This document shows positions 11,229 through 22,903 of a stretch of 64,000 nt of DNA, one piece after another. Made by a program: the position numbers and the translations under genes. Position 1 is the first letter of the stretch. Every line of letters begins with the position of its first letter. Source of the DNA: Cycas panzhihuaensis (Eukaryota; Cycadophyta); contig CM041465.1 of NCBI GenBank assembly GCA_023213395.1, forward strand, positions 157,425,741-157,489,740, read 5' to 3'. The notes under the pieces are model-generated. The model did not search any database, had not been told where the DNA came from, and saw only the letters and a list, made by a program, of their open reading frames with translations.

Positions 11229-11806
11229 TGTTAAACCTTATGTTTAAATGTTAAGTTAATGTACTTTTATTTTTCATGTAATATATGCACTTTTTACTTT
11301 AGGGGTGACTTATCACTTAAGTGATAAAGTGCACACCCACATTCTTTCTAGTGACACAACGTTGTCACTAAAGGGTCAAATGGACCCTCATGCACTTTTG
11401 CACTTGATCCAAGTCATGTATCTTGGATGTGTGACACTTGTCATACATCCAAGGCCTTAGGTGAGGATCCAAGCACTTTTGCTCATGATCCAAGTCATGT
11501 ATCTTGGATGTTTAACACTTGTCAAACATCCAAGGCCTTAGGTCTCTCATTTCACTCTATATAATGAGACCTCTCCTCATTGTCTCATAAGGAGAGTTGG
11601 AGCTGTATTGTTGTGCTATCAGTTTGCTAATCAAACTGTTTCTTCTTGGGAGCTTGGACCAATTCCAACTCCACATATTGGGTATCATTTTCTCTTGCTC
11701 CTATTTCTCTTTGCATTGTTTATGCTTTCATGCTTTCATGCATTTGCGTGATTATGCTTGTACTTCTGATCTTGGGGCTAATGTGGCCTAATGCCCATTT
11801 TCCACA
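11229..11806 (+). repeat. 5' LTR of L (578 bp)
   Basis: TGTTAAACC start, TTTTCCACA end. Contains the 18-bp palindrome TTATCACTTAAGTGATAA (11310-11327), two hairpins 81 bp apart and a TATATAA box at 11558-11564 that probably marks the promoter. The primer site after it is degenerate (TTTAGTATCGAGCC, from 11807). Confidence 0.85.
11423..11533 (+). promoter_or_regulatory. Two tandem LTR hairpins in L 5' LTR
   Basis: Hairpins at 11423-11452 and 11504-11533, each with 14-nt arms and a CT loop. Each has one arm mismatch; the same two in the 3' LTR are perfect. Spacing is 81 bp in both LTRs, so the duplication predates insertion. Confidence 0.8.
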
Positions 11807-13866
11807 TTTAGTATCGAGCCTTAAGGTCTCTGTTTAAGCAATTCTTTTATCTCATCATTTGTTGTTTGGAGGGCGCCAAGTCGGCATTCCTCATCGCCAG
11901 AAGGAAGCTCAACTTAGCCAAAGGCGCCCAGTGCTTTTCAGTCCGGTCGGCGCTCGGCAAAGTCGGAGCTTCCGCCAACTCATCATCACTTCGACTCGGC
12001 ATTCATTCCAACTCGATTTCAAGCATTAACTCGGCTCTTGCTTTGCCGGTATCATTGACAATCGAGGCTCAGCCATTGCGGTGGCGGTCCTCTCTTCTGC
12101 CATTTCGGCTCCTCCTTCTGAGTCATCTCCATTCATCTGAGCTCTCTGTCGGTTGTTCATCAAGCCGCCACCCAGAAGAATCACAACTCAGTCCCTGCCC
12201 ATCATCATCTGTTGCCATTCATTGAGCATTCCATCTCAGCTGCCAACTCAGCTTTAATACTCGGTGAGTCGGTGCCGGTATCATCGGGCGATCTGCTAGC
12301 TCATCTTCAAACGGTCAGCTGTTAATTCCGGCTCGAAGCTCATTGTTAATTCCATTTCGGCATTTATTCCAAGTCATTTATTAATTCCATTTCGGCATTA
12401 GTCTTTGCCATCACATCAAAGCGCGGTATCATCATCACAAGGCGCGGCGATCCTCTAGCTTCTTCAACATCGACTTAATTCCGGCTCGGCATTAGTCTTT
12501 GCCATCACATCAAGCGCGGTGTCATCTATCTAGCGATCCGGCTCGGTGAGTATCTTTGAGAGCGCCAACTCGGCCGAATCAGCGCCACCTCGGCAGGTAT
12601 TCCGGCTCAATCGGCGCCACATCACAGCCAGTATTCCGACTCCTCATTCTTCTTGAATCGTGATCCGATCAACGCCATATCGGCGGTCAATCATTGCCAA
12701 CTCAGCGATCCGGCATTGCGGCTCACCTCCATCTCGAAATTGCTCATTTTCGCCACCAAGATCAACTCGGTGGAAATTCAAATCTCTTTTTAGCATATTT
12801 TGATCAATATGCTCATGTGAATTCTCTTTTAAAAGATTTTAAGAGATTTTTTTTAAATTTCTTAAGGAAATTTTAAAAGACTTTAAATCTTTATAAATTT
12901 GGGCCTACTTAAAGTTTTTTTACATTGGCACTCTTGATTCTCAAAAAGTACTTGTGTACTTCTTGTTTTAAGCTTTTTTTCACACTTTCATGCTATTAAA
13001 GCATCATTGGGCTTAATTATTGTGATCAAGAGGAATATTTTCATTGTAAAGGTGAAGAAAATTACCACCTAACTTCAGTTTTTTGGCACCTTGCATGGTG
13101 ACCTTGACCTTCTTCAGTTCAAAAAAAGGAAGGCTCATTGTGAAAAGTAATAAAATCACTTTTTTCTTGTTGGATTGTTGAGACATTTTAAGTCTCAACA
13201 GCTGCTGTGTGGAGTTTGTGTTGGACTTTGGAGCAATTTCTTGAGTACATTTCATCAGATTTTGGAGCTTAAAAGGAACCCTCTTTTGCTGTCATCAAAG
13301 GTTCCTTACATCAGTTTTAAGTACTCAAAGTACTTTATCATTGTACTCAAGCATACATAGCACCTCACTTGGATCTAAAGCACTTGAAATCTGTTTTGTG
13401 CTCATTCTTTGTAAGCCAAAAGGCATAAAAAAATCCCAGTAAGAAGATTCACTTACACTTGTTTAAAAGTGAATTTAAAATCTGGAGAGGCTCGAAAAGG
13501 TTCAAACCTTGCCTCTAAATTAACCTTAAGCTTGGTGCATTCCCTAGGGGACCAACCGACCGTACGGTCAGTGCACAACAATTAAGGTTGCTTGAGGAAA
13601 AGGAGGTTCGAAAAGGGTGTTATTGAACATGAATCCCGTGGAAAGCATGGTATGTCCATGCAGATCAACCCTACCTGCCTTGTCCTAGATTTAACTTGGT
13701 CCTCCACCTCATTAGCCAGAGTCCTCCACCTCTCTTCACCCCATTCGTTGTTGGCTCTTCTTGTAAGATCAGGACTAGTGGTGTTGTTTGAGGGTGGGTC
13801 TTAAGCGACGAAGCTTTTGAAGTCTCCAAGTTATCTGCTAGCTTCAAGTGTTACTCAAGTGGAAAG
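11807..13866 (+). other. 5' leader of L, with GC-rich block
   Basis: About 2 kb without a recognisable protein. 11866-12790 is unusually GC-rich, with recurring CTCGGC, GCGCCA and TCGGCATT words. From 12830 the sequence becomes AT-rich, and 13490-13810 closely resembles the C leader at 24780-25140. ORFs here (for example 11866-12225) have no recognisable domain. Confidence 0.6.
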
Positions 13867-14880
13867 ATGGCTGCCATACATATGCTTAATGCTTGTACCA
13901 TAAGGCTAGCAGGCAATCAAATTATCAAGAATGGAAAAGAATCACAAAAAATCTCTTGATAATGAATGAGTTTTGGGGATATGTTTCTGGAAGAATCTCC
14001 AAACCTACACCTGTGGTTAATAATAATCAACCTGCACCTATGGATGTTGGACTTGTTGCTGCATGGGAAGCCAAAGACGAAATTGCTTTGGCATTCATTC
14101 GTATGGTTGTGGACATACATGTAGACCAAAATATTTCTTCTGCACTATCTTCTAAAGAAGCATGGGACACCTTGTCCTCTTTGTATGAAAGGCGAGATGA
14201 AGCTCGCATTTTGATGATAAAAGCTAAATTGTACTCCATCAAATTTGTAAAGCCAATGTCGGCATTCATGTCCTCTGTTAAGGAGGTTTGTAATGAATTA
14301 ACTACTTTAAGTAGTCCAGCTACAAGAGATGAAATCATAGCCTCCATCACAAAAGCATTACCAAAGGACTACAACGGCTTTATATCATCAACTACACGAG
14401 ATGGTTCACTAAAGGGGATGATAGTCAATCAACTTGAAAGCTTATTGCTTCAAGAAGAACAAATTTATGCTAAGGATAATGAAGAACCATCTCTGACGGT
14501 GCTTTCACAGCAAGGGCAAAGACAACTCAAAAATCCAACACTGCATTCACAAAGCAGTTTGGAAATATGAACATTGGATCTTCCAAGTCCAATGTCGTAT
14601 GCCATTATTGTGGCAAACCTGGCCACATTGCACCTGAGTGCAAAAAGAGGCAAGCGGATCTTCACAGACAGCAGCAGCAGCCATAGGGTCAAAGACAACA
14701 GCAGCCACGACAACAATTTCAACAAAGATTCCAACAATCAGATCAGCAGCAGTATCCCCCTCGACCAAATCGAGGTGCCTATCGAGGAGGTCCAAGAGGA
14801 GGGGGGGGTCAAAGAAGTGGCTACCAACGGCATTATAATCAGTTTGCCAATGATGACAAACTACTTTGTGCATACCAATC
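13867..14880 (+). pseudogene. gag: L gag
   Basis: The start ATG at 13867 (MAAIHMLNACTIRL) matches the intact start in D. A frameshift near 13900 moves into the frame of 13893-14570: NYQEWKRITKNLLIMNEFWGYV, then the UBN2-type Copia capsid (AWDTLSSLYERRDEARILMIKAKLYSIKF, LPKDYNGFISSTTRDGSL). A second frameshift near 14530 precedes the CCHC knuckle CHYCGKPGHIAPEC and a Gln/Arg/Gly-rich tail. It would coat element RNA. Confidence 0.85.
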
Positions 14881-15120
14881 ATCCAACATCAACAACACTT
14901 GGATTGTCGATTCAGGAGCTTCTCGACATATGACAGGGAGTGAAGAACTCCTATGCAACATCAAGGAAGGTAAAGGTCAATCAGTGACCTTTGGAAATCT
15001 TGAATCGCTTGAGATTTCGGAATAGGCACCATAGCTCCTTTTCATTCTCCTCAAAATCCTTCCTCATCATTTCTAGCAGTGATGCCTACTTCATTCCTTC
15101 TATGGAGAAGAATCGCTGTT
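14881..15120 (+). pseudogene. L aspartic protease
   Basis: TWIVDSGASRHMTGSEELLCNI gives the Copia retropepsin active site Asp-Ser-Gly near 14905. Then VTFGNLESLEISE hits a stop near 15025, and the rest is frameshifted relative to the 'FIPSMEKN' motif seen in C. Not functional. Confidence 0.8.
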
Positions 15121-16437
15121 GTTAGCCAGATGAACAAGCAACACTTGAGCGTACTATTTAAAAATGGGAAATGTATCATTCGTGACAAAGATGATCAGAT
15201 CGTAGCTGTAGCCCACGAAGATCAAGGTCTTTACAAGTTGGATGCCAATAATATTACTCTTGATTCTGCTTACTCTGGTTCCACATCTTTGTCAAAAATT
15301 CAGTTATGGCATCAACGTCTAGGACATTTAAGCCTAGACAATCTGAAGCAGATGATATACAAACACATGGTGTATGGGCTTCCAAAGATGTATGGTTCAA
15401 AATGTCTTTGCGAAGCTTGCATAATGGGGACACAACATCGGCTGCCTTTTCCTAAAGGCAAAGCATGGCGTGCATCTTATCCTTTGCAATTAGTTCACTC
15501 AGACTTGTGTGGACCCATGTCCACCCACTCCTTTGGAGGAGCAGTGTACTACATATCTTTTATTGATGACTTCTCTCACAAAGTCTGGGTCTACTTCCTA
15601 AAGCAAAAATCAGAAGCCTTCTCCAAGTTCAAAGAGTTCAAGGCGGAAGTAGAAAATGAATCTGGCTACTCAATTGGCACATTAAGGTCAGATAATGGAG
15701 GTGAATTCACTTCAAATGAATTCAACCAATTTTGCAAGGATAATGGAATTCGGAGGCAACTCACAGCTCCTCATACTCCTCAGCAAAATGGAGTCTCCGA
15801 GAGGATGAATAGAACGTTGGCTAATAAAGCCAAAACAATGATGTATGCAAAAGGGCTTCCAAGAGCTTATTGGGCCGAAGCATTTCTTACAGCTGCCTAT
15901 GTGGCTAATCGAAGTCCTACAATGATCACCAATATCACACCTGAGGAGGCATGGTCTGGAAAGAAGCCAACTATCAGCCATTTGAGGACATTCGGGTGTA
16001 CTGCGTATATGCACATACCAGATCAACAAAGAACAAAGTTGGACAAACATTGCCTAAAATGCATCTTTGTAGGATATGCAATCCATAGCAAAGCCTACAA
16101 GTTGTATGATCCAGTTGGGAGAAAAATGCATCTCTCAAGAGATGTAATCTTTGTTGAGGATGATAAAAAAGAGTTGGATATGGCATCAATCCAACCCCCC
16201 ATTGACAAAGGGAAAAAGATTGTTGAGGACTTCCCTTCCCCTCAATCTTACACACCATGTTCTTCATCCGCACCTTACATACCGTCTACTTCATCTTTAT
16301 CTGCTCCACATGAACCTTCCACTTCATCTTCTGCTACTCATACACTTAGACTAGAAGATATTGAGGTTCATGCCACATCACTTCAGAAGTTACCTAAGTG
16401 GTACACTCAAAGCAGTGCAGGATGGTCAAATCATTGA
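15121..16437 (+). pseudogene. L integrase (long ORF)
   Basis: Inside a 452-codon ORF (15079-16437). GAG-pre-integrase: LWHQRLGHLSLDNL, MVYGLPKM, then CEACIMGTQHRLPFP. Integrase core: LVHSDLCGPM (Asp), LRSDNGGEFTSNEF (Asp), PQQNGVSERMNRTL (Glu), so the D,D-35-E triad is visible. The C-terminal motif is FGCTAYMHIPDQQRTKLDKHCLKCIFVGY. The start codon of the ORF is artificial because the upstream frame is broken. Best-preserved integrase of the group. It would catalyse cDNA insertion. Confidence 0.88.
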
Positions 16438-17340
16438 AGGAAAGCGTCCATCAAAATATCGACAAACAAACTTTGCACTTATGGTCAAGTGCTTTCTTGA
16501 TGAGCCTACTACCTTTGCAGAGGCTTCACAAAGTGATAGTTGGAAAGCTGCCATGGATGAGGAGATTCAATCCATTCACAAGAATGGTACTTGGGACTTG
16601 GTCGAATTGCCTCCACACAAACAGGCAATCAGTTGTAAATGGGTCTACAAGACCAAATTCCATTCTGATGGGACACTCAAGCGACAGAAAGCAAGACTTG
16701 TAGCAAAGGGATTTAAACAAAAAGAAGGAATTGATTACGAGGAGACCTTTGCACCTGTAGCAAACATGAACACCATCAGACTTCTCTTGGCCTTAGCTGC
16801 ACAATGCAAATGGGTAGATATCAGATGGACGTGAAGAGCGCCTTCCTCAACGGCGATCTTCAAGAGGAGGTATACTTGGAGCAACCTCCTGGTTACAAGG
16901 AACAAGGCAAGGAGCATTTGGTATGTCGCCTCAAGAAGGCTTTGTATGGCTTGAAGCAAGCTCCTAGGGCATGGTACGCAAAAAGCGATGAATACTTTTT
17001 GAGACATGGGTTTCATCGATCCACATCTGATCCAAACTTGTACATCAAACATGAACATCACCATGTCATTTATATTGCCTTGTATGTAGATGACTTAGTG
17101 ATCAAGGGTGATGACACTAAGCTCATCAATGTTCTCCAAGATGATTTGAAGAGAAGTTTTGAGATGACTGATCTTGGACTTCTCCATTACTTTCTAGGCT
17201 TTGAGGTATGGCAGCAGCCAGGCTATATCTTCGTTTCCGAAGCCAAATATTCTTGGGACATCTTGCAGAGATTCAGGATGCACGACTGCAAGACGGCGCC
17301 TACACCCATGGAGAACGGCACCAAGCTTTCTCAATGAGGA
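16438..17340 (+). pseudogene. L reverse transcriptase
   Basis: Fragments 16361-16834 and 16804-17337 are joined by a frameshift near 16812. Motifs: [74 protein letters not shown], catalytic LYVDDLV near 17085, and LGLLHYFLGFEV. A frameshift at 17330 separates it from RNase H. Confidence 0.88.
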
Positions 17341-18000
17341 AGTCGAACCACAGATCCCACTCTCTATCGGCAGTTGATTGGTAGCTTGATATATCTCACC
17401 ATGATCGTCCGGACATTTCATTTGCGCTGGGATTTGCTCTCGTTACATGTCTCAACCCAATCGGATACACCGAATGTAAGAAAACGCATACTCAAGTATA
17501 TCAAAGGAACATTGCGGCTTGGACTTGAGTATGTACATAAGGAGAACTTCACTTTGAGGGGTTCTCTCGATTACGATTAGGGGATGCCGGGATAGCGAAA
17601 TCTACCTCGGGTTACTATTTTACCCTTGGTTCAAGAATTGTTTCATGGAGTTGCAAGAAGCAACCAAATGTTACCTTGTCCTCCACCGGCGAATACAAAG
17701 TCATCGGTAGCCTTGTGAGGCTATCGGCCGACGGATTCTTGGTGAGCTTGGATTTCAAAGAACGGAATGACCGACCTTCATTGTGACAATCAGTGTCCTC
17801 AAGCTAACTAAGAATCCTGCTTTCCACGCACGGACCAAGCATATTGAAGTTCACCACCATTTCATCGTGAGCATGTACACGTGGTGAGATCACACTTCAA
17901 TGTCGACCAACCGGAGCAACAGACGACAGATATCTTTACCAAGCCCCTTGGTAGAGACAAATTTGTAAAATTGGGCGCTGGTCTTGGTGTCCGACTTAAC
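17341..18000 (+). pseudogene. L RNase H
   Basis: Fragmented: GSLIYLT, ILKYIKGTLRLGLEYVHKENFTL, then short frameshifted pieces corresponding to the KPLGRDKFVKF end at about 17940-17975. No intact frame. Confidence 0.75.
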
Positions 18001-18015
18001 ATTGTAAGCATGAAG

Positions 18016-18583
18016 TGTTAAACCTTATGTTTAAATGTTAAGTTAATGTACTTTATTTTCATGTAATATATGCACTTTTTACTTTAGGGGTGACTTATCA
18101 CTTAAGTGATAAAGTGCACACCCACATTCTTTCTAGTGACACAACGTTGTCACTAACGGGTCAAATGGACCCTCATGCACTTTTGCACTTGATCCAAGTC
18201 ATGTATCTTGGATGTTTGACACTTGTCAAACATCCAAGGCCTTAGGTGAGGATCCAAGCACTTTTGCTCATGATCCAAGTCATGTATCTTGGATGTTTGA
18301 CACTTGTCAAACATCCAAGGCCTTAGGTCTCTCATTTCACTCTATATAATGAGACCTCTCCTCATTGTCTCATAAGGAGAGTTGGAGCTGTATTGTTGTG
18401 CTATCAGTTTGCTAATCAAACTGTTTCTTCTTGGGAGCTTCGACCAATTCCAACTCCACATATTGGGTATCATTTTCTCTTGCTCCTATTTCTCTTTGCA
18501 TTGTTTATGCTTTCATGCATTTGCAGTATTATGCTTGTACTTATGATCTTGGGACTAATGTGGCCTAATGCCCATTTTCCACA
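18016..18583 (+). repeat. 3' LTR of L (568 bp)
   Basis: Matches 11229-11806. No G-rich polypurine tract precedes it (C and D have one), so L's tract is degenerate. Both hairpins (18208-18237, 18289-18318) are perfect. It ends CCACA and runs straight into M's inverted LTR. Confidence 0.85.
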
Positions 18584-19105
18584 TTAACAGTCCCAAGATC
18601 TAGAAACTAGGATCACTCTAGTTTTAGTTGCAGAAATACAAACAAGTATAATAATCTCAAGGTAAAGAGAAAGCAAAAAGACAAAACATGAATGAAGGAG
18701 CAAGAGAAAATGATACCCAATATGTGGAGTTGGAATTGGTCCAACCTCCAAAGAATGAACAGTTTGATTAGCAAACCGACAAAGATAACAATACCAACTC
18801 TCTTATGAGACAATGAGAAGAGGTCTCATTACATAGAGTGAAATGAGACCTAAACTTGGATGTTGACAAGTGTCAAACATCCAAGATACATGCTGCTGCA
18901 TGTTGGACATGTGTCCTTTTGGGCTCTCATGTGAGCAAAAATGCATGAGGGTCCATTTGACCCTTTAGTGACAACGTTGTGTCACTAGAAAAAATGTGGT
19001 GTGCACTTTATCACTTAAGTGATAAGTCACCCTAAAGTACAAAAATACACATATTACATAAAAATTAAAGTACATAATCTTAACATGTAAACATAAGGTT
19101 TAACA
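18584..19105 (-). repeat. 3' LTR of M, outer end truncated
   Basis: Aligns with 20461-20989 but lacks the terminal TGTGAAAAGAGGCTAGATGG. The hairpin at 18856-18884 has lost one base from one arm. Confidence 0.8.
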
Positions 19106-19118
19106 CTGCTTTACAATG

Positions 19119-20390
19119 TTAAGTCGACATCAAGACCATCTCTGAATTTACAAACTTCTCTACCAAGAGGCTTGGTAAAGATGTCTGTGTCTGCTCCTCT
19201 GTGGAGTGCAGACAGAGGTTGATCTCACCATTCGCATGCTCTTTGATGAAGTGATGGTGAACCTCGATGTGTTTTGTCCGCGTGAAACACGGATTCTTAG
19301 CTAACTTGAGCACACTTTGATTGTCAATGTATCCTGATGGGGTGACCTGCTCAATTCCAAGTTCCCCAAGAATCCGTCGTGGCGATAGCCTCACAAGCTG
19401 CGTTGATCGCAACTTTGTACTACTGCCGGTGGAGGACAAGGTAACATTGGGTTGCTTCTTGCAACTCCGCAACAATGGCGAACCAAGGAAAAACAAGATC
19501 CCGAGGTTGATCTTCGCTATCTTGGCAACTCGCCTAATCGAGAACCCTTCCAGAGTGAAGTTCTCATTATGTGCATACTCAAGGCCATGCTGCAATGCGC
19601 CTTTGATGTACTTAAGTATGCGGTTGGCTTCATTCCAGTGTATCTGATTGGGTTGAGACATGTAACGTGAGCAAATCCCAACAACAAATGAAATATCCGG
19701 ACGAGTGTTGGTGAGATAAATGAGACTCCCAATCAACTGGCGGTGAAGTGTGGGATCTGCTGGTGCAGCTTCCTCATTGAGAGTAAGCTTAGATCCATTC
19801 TCCATAGGTGTAGGCGCTTTGCGATCGTGCATCTGAATCGGCTGCAAAATGTCCCAAGAATATTTCGCTTGGGAGATGAAGATATAGCCTGGCTGTTGCC
19901 ATATCTCAAAGCCTAAAAAATAATGGAGAAGTCCAAGATGTGTCATCTCGAAACTTCTCTTCAAATCATCTTGGAGAATGTGAATCATGTTAGTGTCACT
20001 ACCAGTGATCACTAAGTCATCTACATACAAGGCAACAAAAATTACATGGTTCTTTTCATTTTTTATATACAGATTAGGATCCGAAGTAGATTGATGAAAC
20101 CCATGACTCAAGAAGTAGTCATCGATCTTCGAGTACCATGCCCTTGGAGCTTGCTTCAAGCCATATAACGCCTTTTTAGGCGATATACAAAATGCTCCTT
20201 GCCTTGTATTTTGTATCCGGGAGGTTGCTCCAAATACACCTCCTCCTGAAGATCGCCATTAAGAAAGGCGCTCTTCACGTCCATCTGATAAACAAGCCAT
20301 TTGCATTGAGCAGCTAAGGCCAAAATGAGTCTGATAGTATTCATGTTCGCCACTGGTGCAAAAATTTCTTCATAATCTCCTTGAGCAACA
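19119..20390 (-). pseudogene. M reverse transcriptase and RNase H
   Basis: ORF 19119-20159 (346 codons) plus 20156-20470. In order: [46 protein letters not shown], a frameshift near 20158, KQAPRAWYSKIDDYF, catalytic LYVDDLVITG, HLGLLHYFLGFEI, the RNase H segment GSLIYLTNTRPDISF, ILKYIKGALQHGLEY, and the shifted C-terminal motifs DNQSVLKLAKNP and TKHIEVHHHFIKEH. RNase H is scrambled after FTLEGFS (19550). It begins abruptly because everything upstream in pol is deleted. Confidence 0.85.
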
Positions 20391-20421
20391 GAAACCGTAA
20401 TGAGGGAGCTAGTCTCCTCTT

Positions 20422-20433
20422 GCTCTGATACCA
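20422..20433 (-). promoter_or_regulatory. Primer-binding site of M
   Basis: Minus-strand TGGTATCAGAGC, two bases inside the LTR that starts at 20436. Confidence 0.85.
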
Positions 20434-20435
20434 AA

Positions 20436-20989
20436 TGTGAAAAGAGGCTAGATGGCCACAACAGTCCCAAGATCTAGAAACTAGGATCACGCTAGTTCTA
20501 GTTGCAGAAATATAAACAAGTATAATAATCTCAAGGTAAAGAGAAAGCAAAGAGACAAAACATGAATGAAGGAGCAAGAGAAAATGATACCCAATATGTG
20601 GAGTTGGAATTGGTCCAACCTCCAAAGAATGAACAGTTTGATTAGCAAACTGACAGCATAACAATACAACTCCAACTCTCTTATGAGACAATGAGAAGAG
20701 GTCTCATTATATAGAGTAAAATGAGAGACCTAAGGCCTTGGATGTTTGACAAGTGTCAAACATCCAAGATACATGCCTTGCATGTAGGACATGTGTCCTT
20801 TTGGGCTCTCATGTGAGCAAAAATGCATGAGGGTCCATTTGACCCTTTAGTGACAACGTTGTGTCACTAGAAAGAATGTGGGTGTGCACTTTATCACTTA
20901 AGTGATAAGTCACCCCTAAAGTACAAAAGTACACATATTACATAAAAATTAAAGTACATAATCTTAACATGTAAACATAAGGTTTAACA
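20436..20989 (-). repeat. 5' LTR of M (554 bp)
   Basis: TGTGAAAAGAGG start and GGTTTAACA end on the plus strand. Carries the 18-bp palindrome at 20891-20908 and a perfect hairpin at 20738-20767. Confidence 0.85.
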
Positions 20990-22341
20990 TGTTCCAGATA
21001 GAGTTGCCTCAAAAGCAACTTGATACACTATTTCTTGAAGGTTGAAGATAAAGGTTCCCCAATCTGGTTCATGTTGAGATGAGTACCATGTCCTAGCCTA
21101 TGTGTGGAGGTGATCTTCCAAAAGAACAAGATGCGATTAAAATCCATGATTTTTCTTTTTTAAATGAGTAATGATTTTCTTTAAAAAAATCTTCAAATAT
21201 ACGAAACCATTTGTAATGATTGACAGAGCCATTACTCTTGAAAAAGGGAAGGTCAGATGTAAGGATCATTAAATTTTTTTTGGGGTCTTGTTGCTAGAAT
21301 TCATATTTGTCAATATTTTGACTACAACTCCAAATGATAACAATAATGTCCACATCAATATATATAATTGGCTAGCTAATTTATATATGAGCATCCAAGG
21401 CAAGCTCAATAAGATAACAATTGCCAATTAAAGAGAAGCGAGCCTGCGTAAAAGTAGTTATCGAAATATACATGTGGAGGATGCTGCAAAACCTAAGAGG
21501 TAGCTAGGATACTATGGTATGGAAGTTCGATTGTTTCCATGGCTCACGTAGAGATAGGCACTCTTATTATGATGTTAATCGCAGTTTCTTATTATAATAT
21601 TCTTCTTTTGTAATATTGATAAGCAAGCGACTGCGCTTACTTTCATGAAAATATATTTGCACGCAGACCCATTGGGTAATATCCTGGTTCAACATTCAAG
21701 TTCAGTCGAGCGTCTCCACATATATATGCACATTTGTTTCTCTTGTTAAGTATATATTCATGTGTATATTATCGTGGGTTGTGACTGTTAATGTCACACC
21801 GATATTATTCTTAACAATTTGAATTTAGTAATGTTTGCTCGTATTATTTTTTAATAATGTTGATTTCGCCTTGTCGGTTCAAATGATAGATTGCCTCTTC
21901 ACTAGATATATTGGATTGCATTGCTGTTTTTACGGAGGTAGGTGACTTTCGCCGTATATTTTTTTATAGTTCATTTTTCTTTCCCGCCCTTCTTGATAGA
22001 CATAATACAGAGAGCTGCATAGGTAGCAACTCAGGTTTGAGGTAGGAGATGATAGGGAATATGTGTCGTAAGTAAGTATTAATGGGAAGTAGGAAAATAT
22101 CAATCTCTTTTGTAACATATATAATGGAAATAATATTAATGATGCACTGTCGAATTATATACAGTAGTCTCCATTGATCATGGAGCTATTGTATTATTAA
22201 TCAAAATGGCACAGTAAGAATGCCACACATGCTCGTTTTAGTATATGTGACATGCAACAATTAATTTCTACAAGGAGATCGATGAATTAAATAATGATGA
22301 CTACATAGGTTGCTACAGGTTTATTACGTTTGACACAAATG
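20990..22341. other. Non-coding DNA between M and C, probably internal B
   Basis: 1.35 kb without a convincing gene. By nesting logic it should be B's internal region, because C's left TSD (AAATG) ends it and its continuation at 62263 leads to B's primer site. Part could instead be leftover K or J. 20990-21160 has a short minus-strand open stretch I cannot assign. Confidence 0.45.
22337..22341. repeat. Target-site duplication of C (left), AAATG
   Basis: Matches AAATG at 62263-62267, immediately outside C's 3' LTR. Confidence 0.85.
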
Positions 22342-22883
22342 TGTTAAACCTTATGTTTACATGTTAAGTATGTACTTTATTCTTTTTATTCTTTCATTCA
22401 TGATTTTGTACTTTATGGGGTGACTAATCATGTAAGTGATAAAGTGCACACCCACTTTCATCCTAGTGACATAACATTGTAACTAAAGGGTCAAATGGAC
22501 CCTCATGTATTGTTGCTCACTTGAGAGCCTAATGGACACATGTCCCTCATGCATGACATGCAAGCCATGCATTGCATGTACCTTGGATGTTTGCCACTTG
22601 GCAAACATCCAACGGTGTTAGGTAACCTCAATTACTCTATATATTGAGACCTCTCCTCATGTCTCACATGTAGAGTTGATGTGTAATGCTGCCATTTTGC
22701 TAATCAATTGGTATTCTTTGGAGTAGGACTAATTCCTCCTCCTCACATCTTGGTCTTATCTTACTTCCTTGATCTTGCTTATTTTAGTCTTGCTCTTATG
22801 TCATTTAGAACTAGAGGTGAACTATCTTCAAGATCTTGGATTTATAGGTCTTAGGCACTCTAATCCTTTGATCTATTTTCACA
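22342..22883 (+). repeat. 5' LTR of C (542 bp)
   Basis: TGTTAAACC start, ATTTTCACA end, TATATAT box at 22638-22644, perfect hairpin at 22583-22612. Clearly related to the L and D LTRs but a separate subfamily. Confidence 0.88.
22583..22612 (+). promoter_or_regulatory. LTR hairpin, C-type arms
   Basis: Arms TTGGATGTTTGCCA and TGGCAAACATCCAA around CT. Relative to L, position 12 of the left arm (A to C) and its partner (T to G) changed together. Confidence 0.8.
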
Positions 22884-22885
22884 TT

Positions 22886-22903
22886 TGGTATCAGAGCAAG
22901 AGG
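22886..22903 (+). promoter_or_regulatory. Primer-binding site of C
   Basis: TGGTATCAGAGCAAGAGG, two bases after the LTR. Confidence 0.88.

Larger units (their letters stand above)
11229..18583 (+). mobile_element. Element L: Ty1/Copia, plus strand
   Basis: Paired LTRs 11229-11806 and 18016-18583, a long leader, then gag, protease, integrase, RT and RNase H in Copia order. The left flank GCCTC has no copy at the right end, where L abuts element M, so the right insertion junction was lost. Same group as C, D and M by LTR and protein similarity. Confidence 0.85.
18584..20989 (-). mobile_element. Element M: internally deleted Copia, minus strand
   Basis: LTRs at 18584-19105 (truncated) and 20436-20989, primer site at 20422-20433, then only about 50 bases of leader before sequence jumps straight into RT. 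Leader, gag, protease and integrase are missing. Same family as L. The left LTR lacks its outer 25 or so bases at the join with L, so no TSD is recoverable (right flank TGTTC). Confidence 0.8.

Noticed and set aside
21004-21008. GCCTC near M as L's right target duplication
   Set aside because: It is 15 bases away from the LTR end, and a 5-mer is expected by chance at that distance.
21930-22118. 62-codon minus-strand ORF
   Set aside because: No similarity I recognise, no supporting context, AT-rich DNA.
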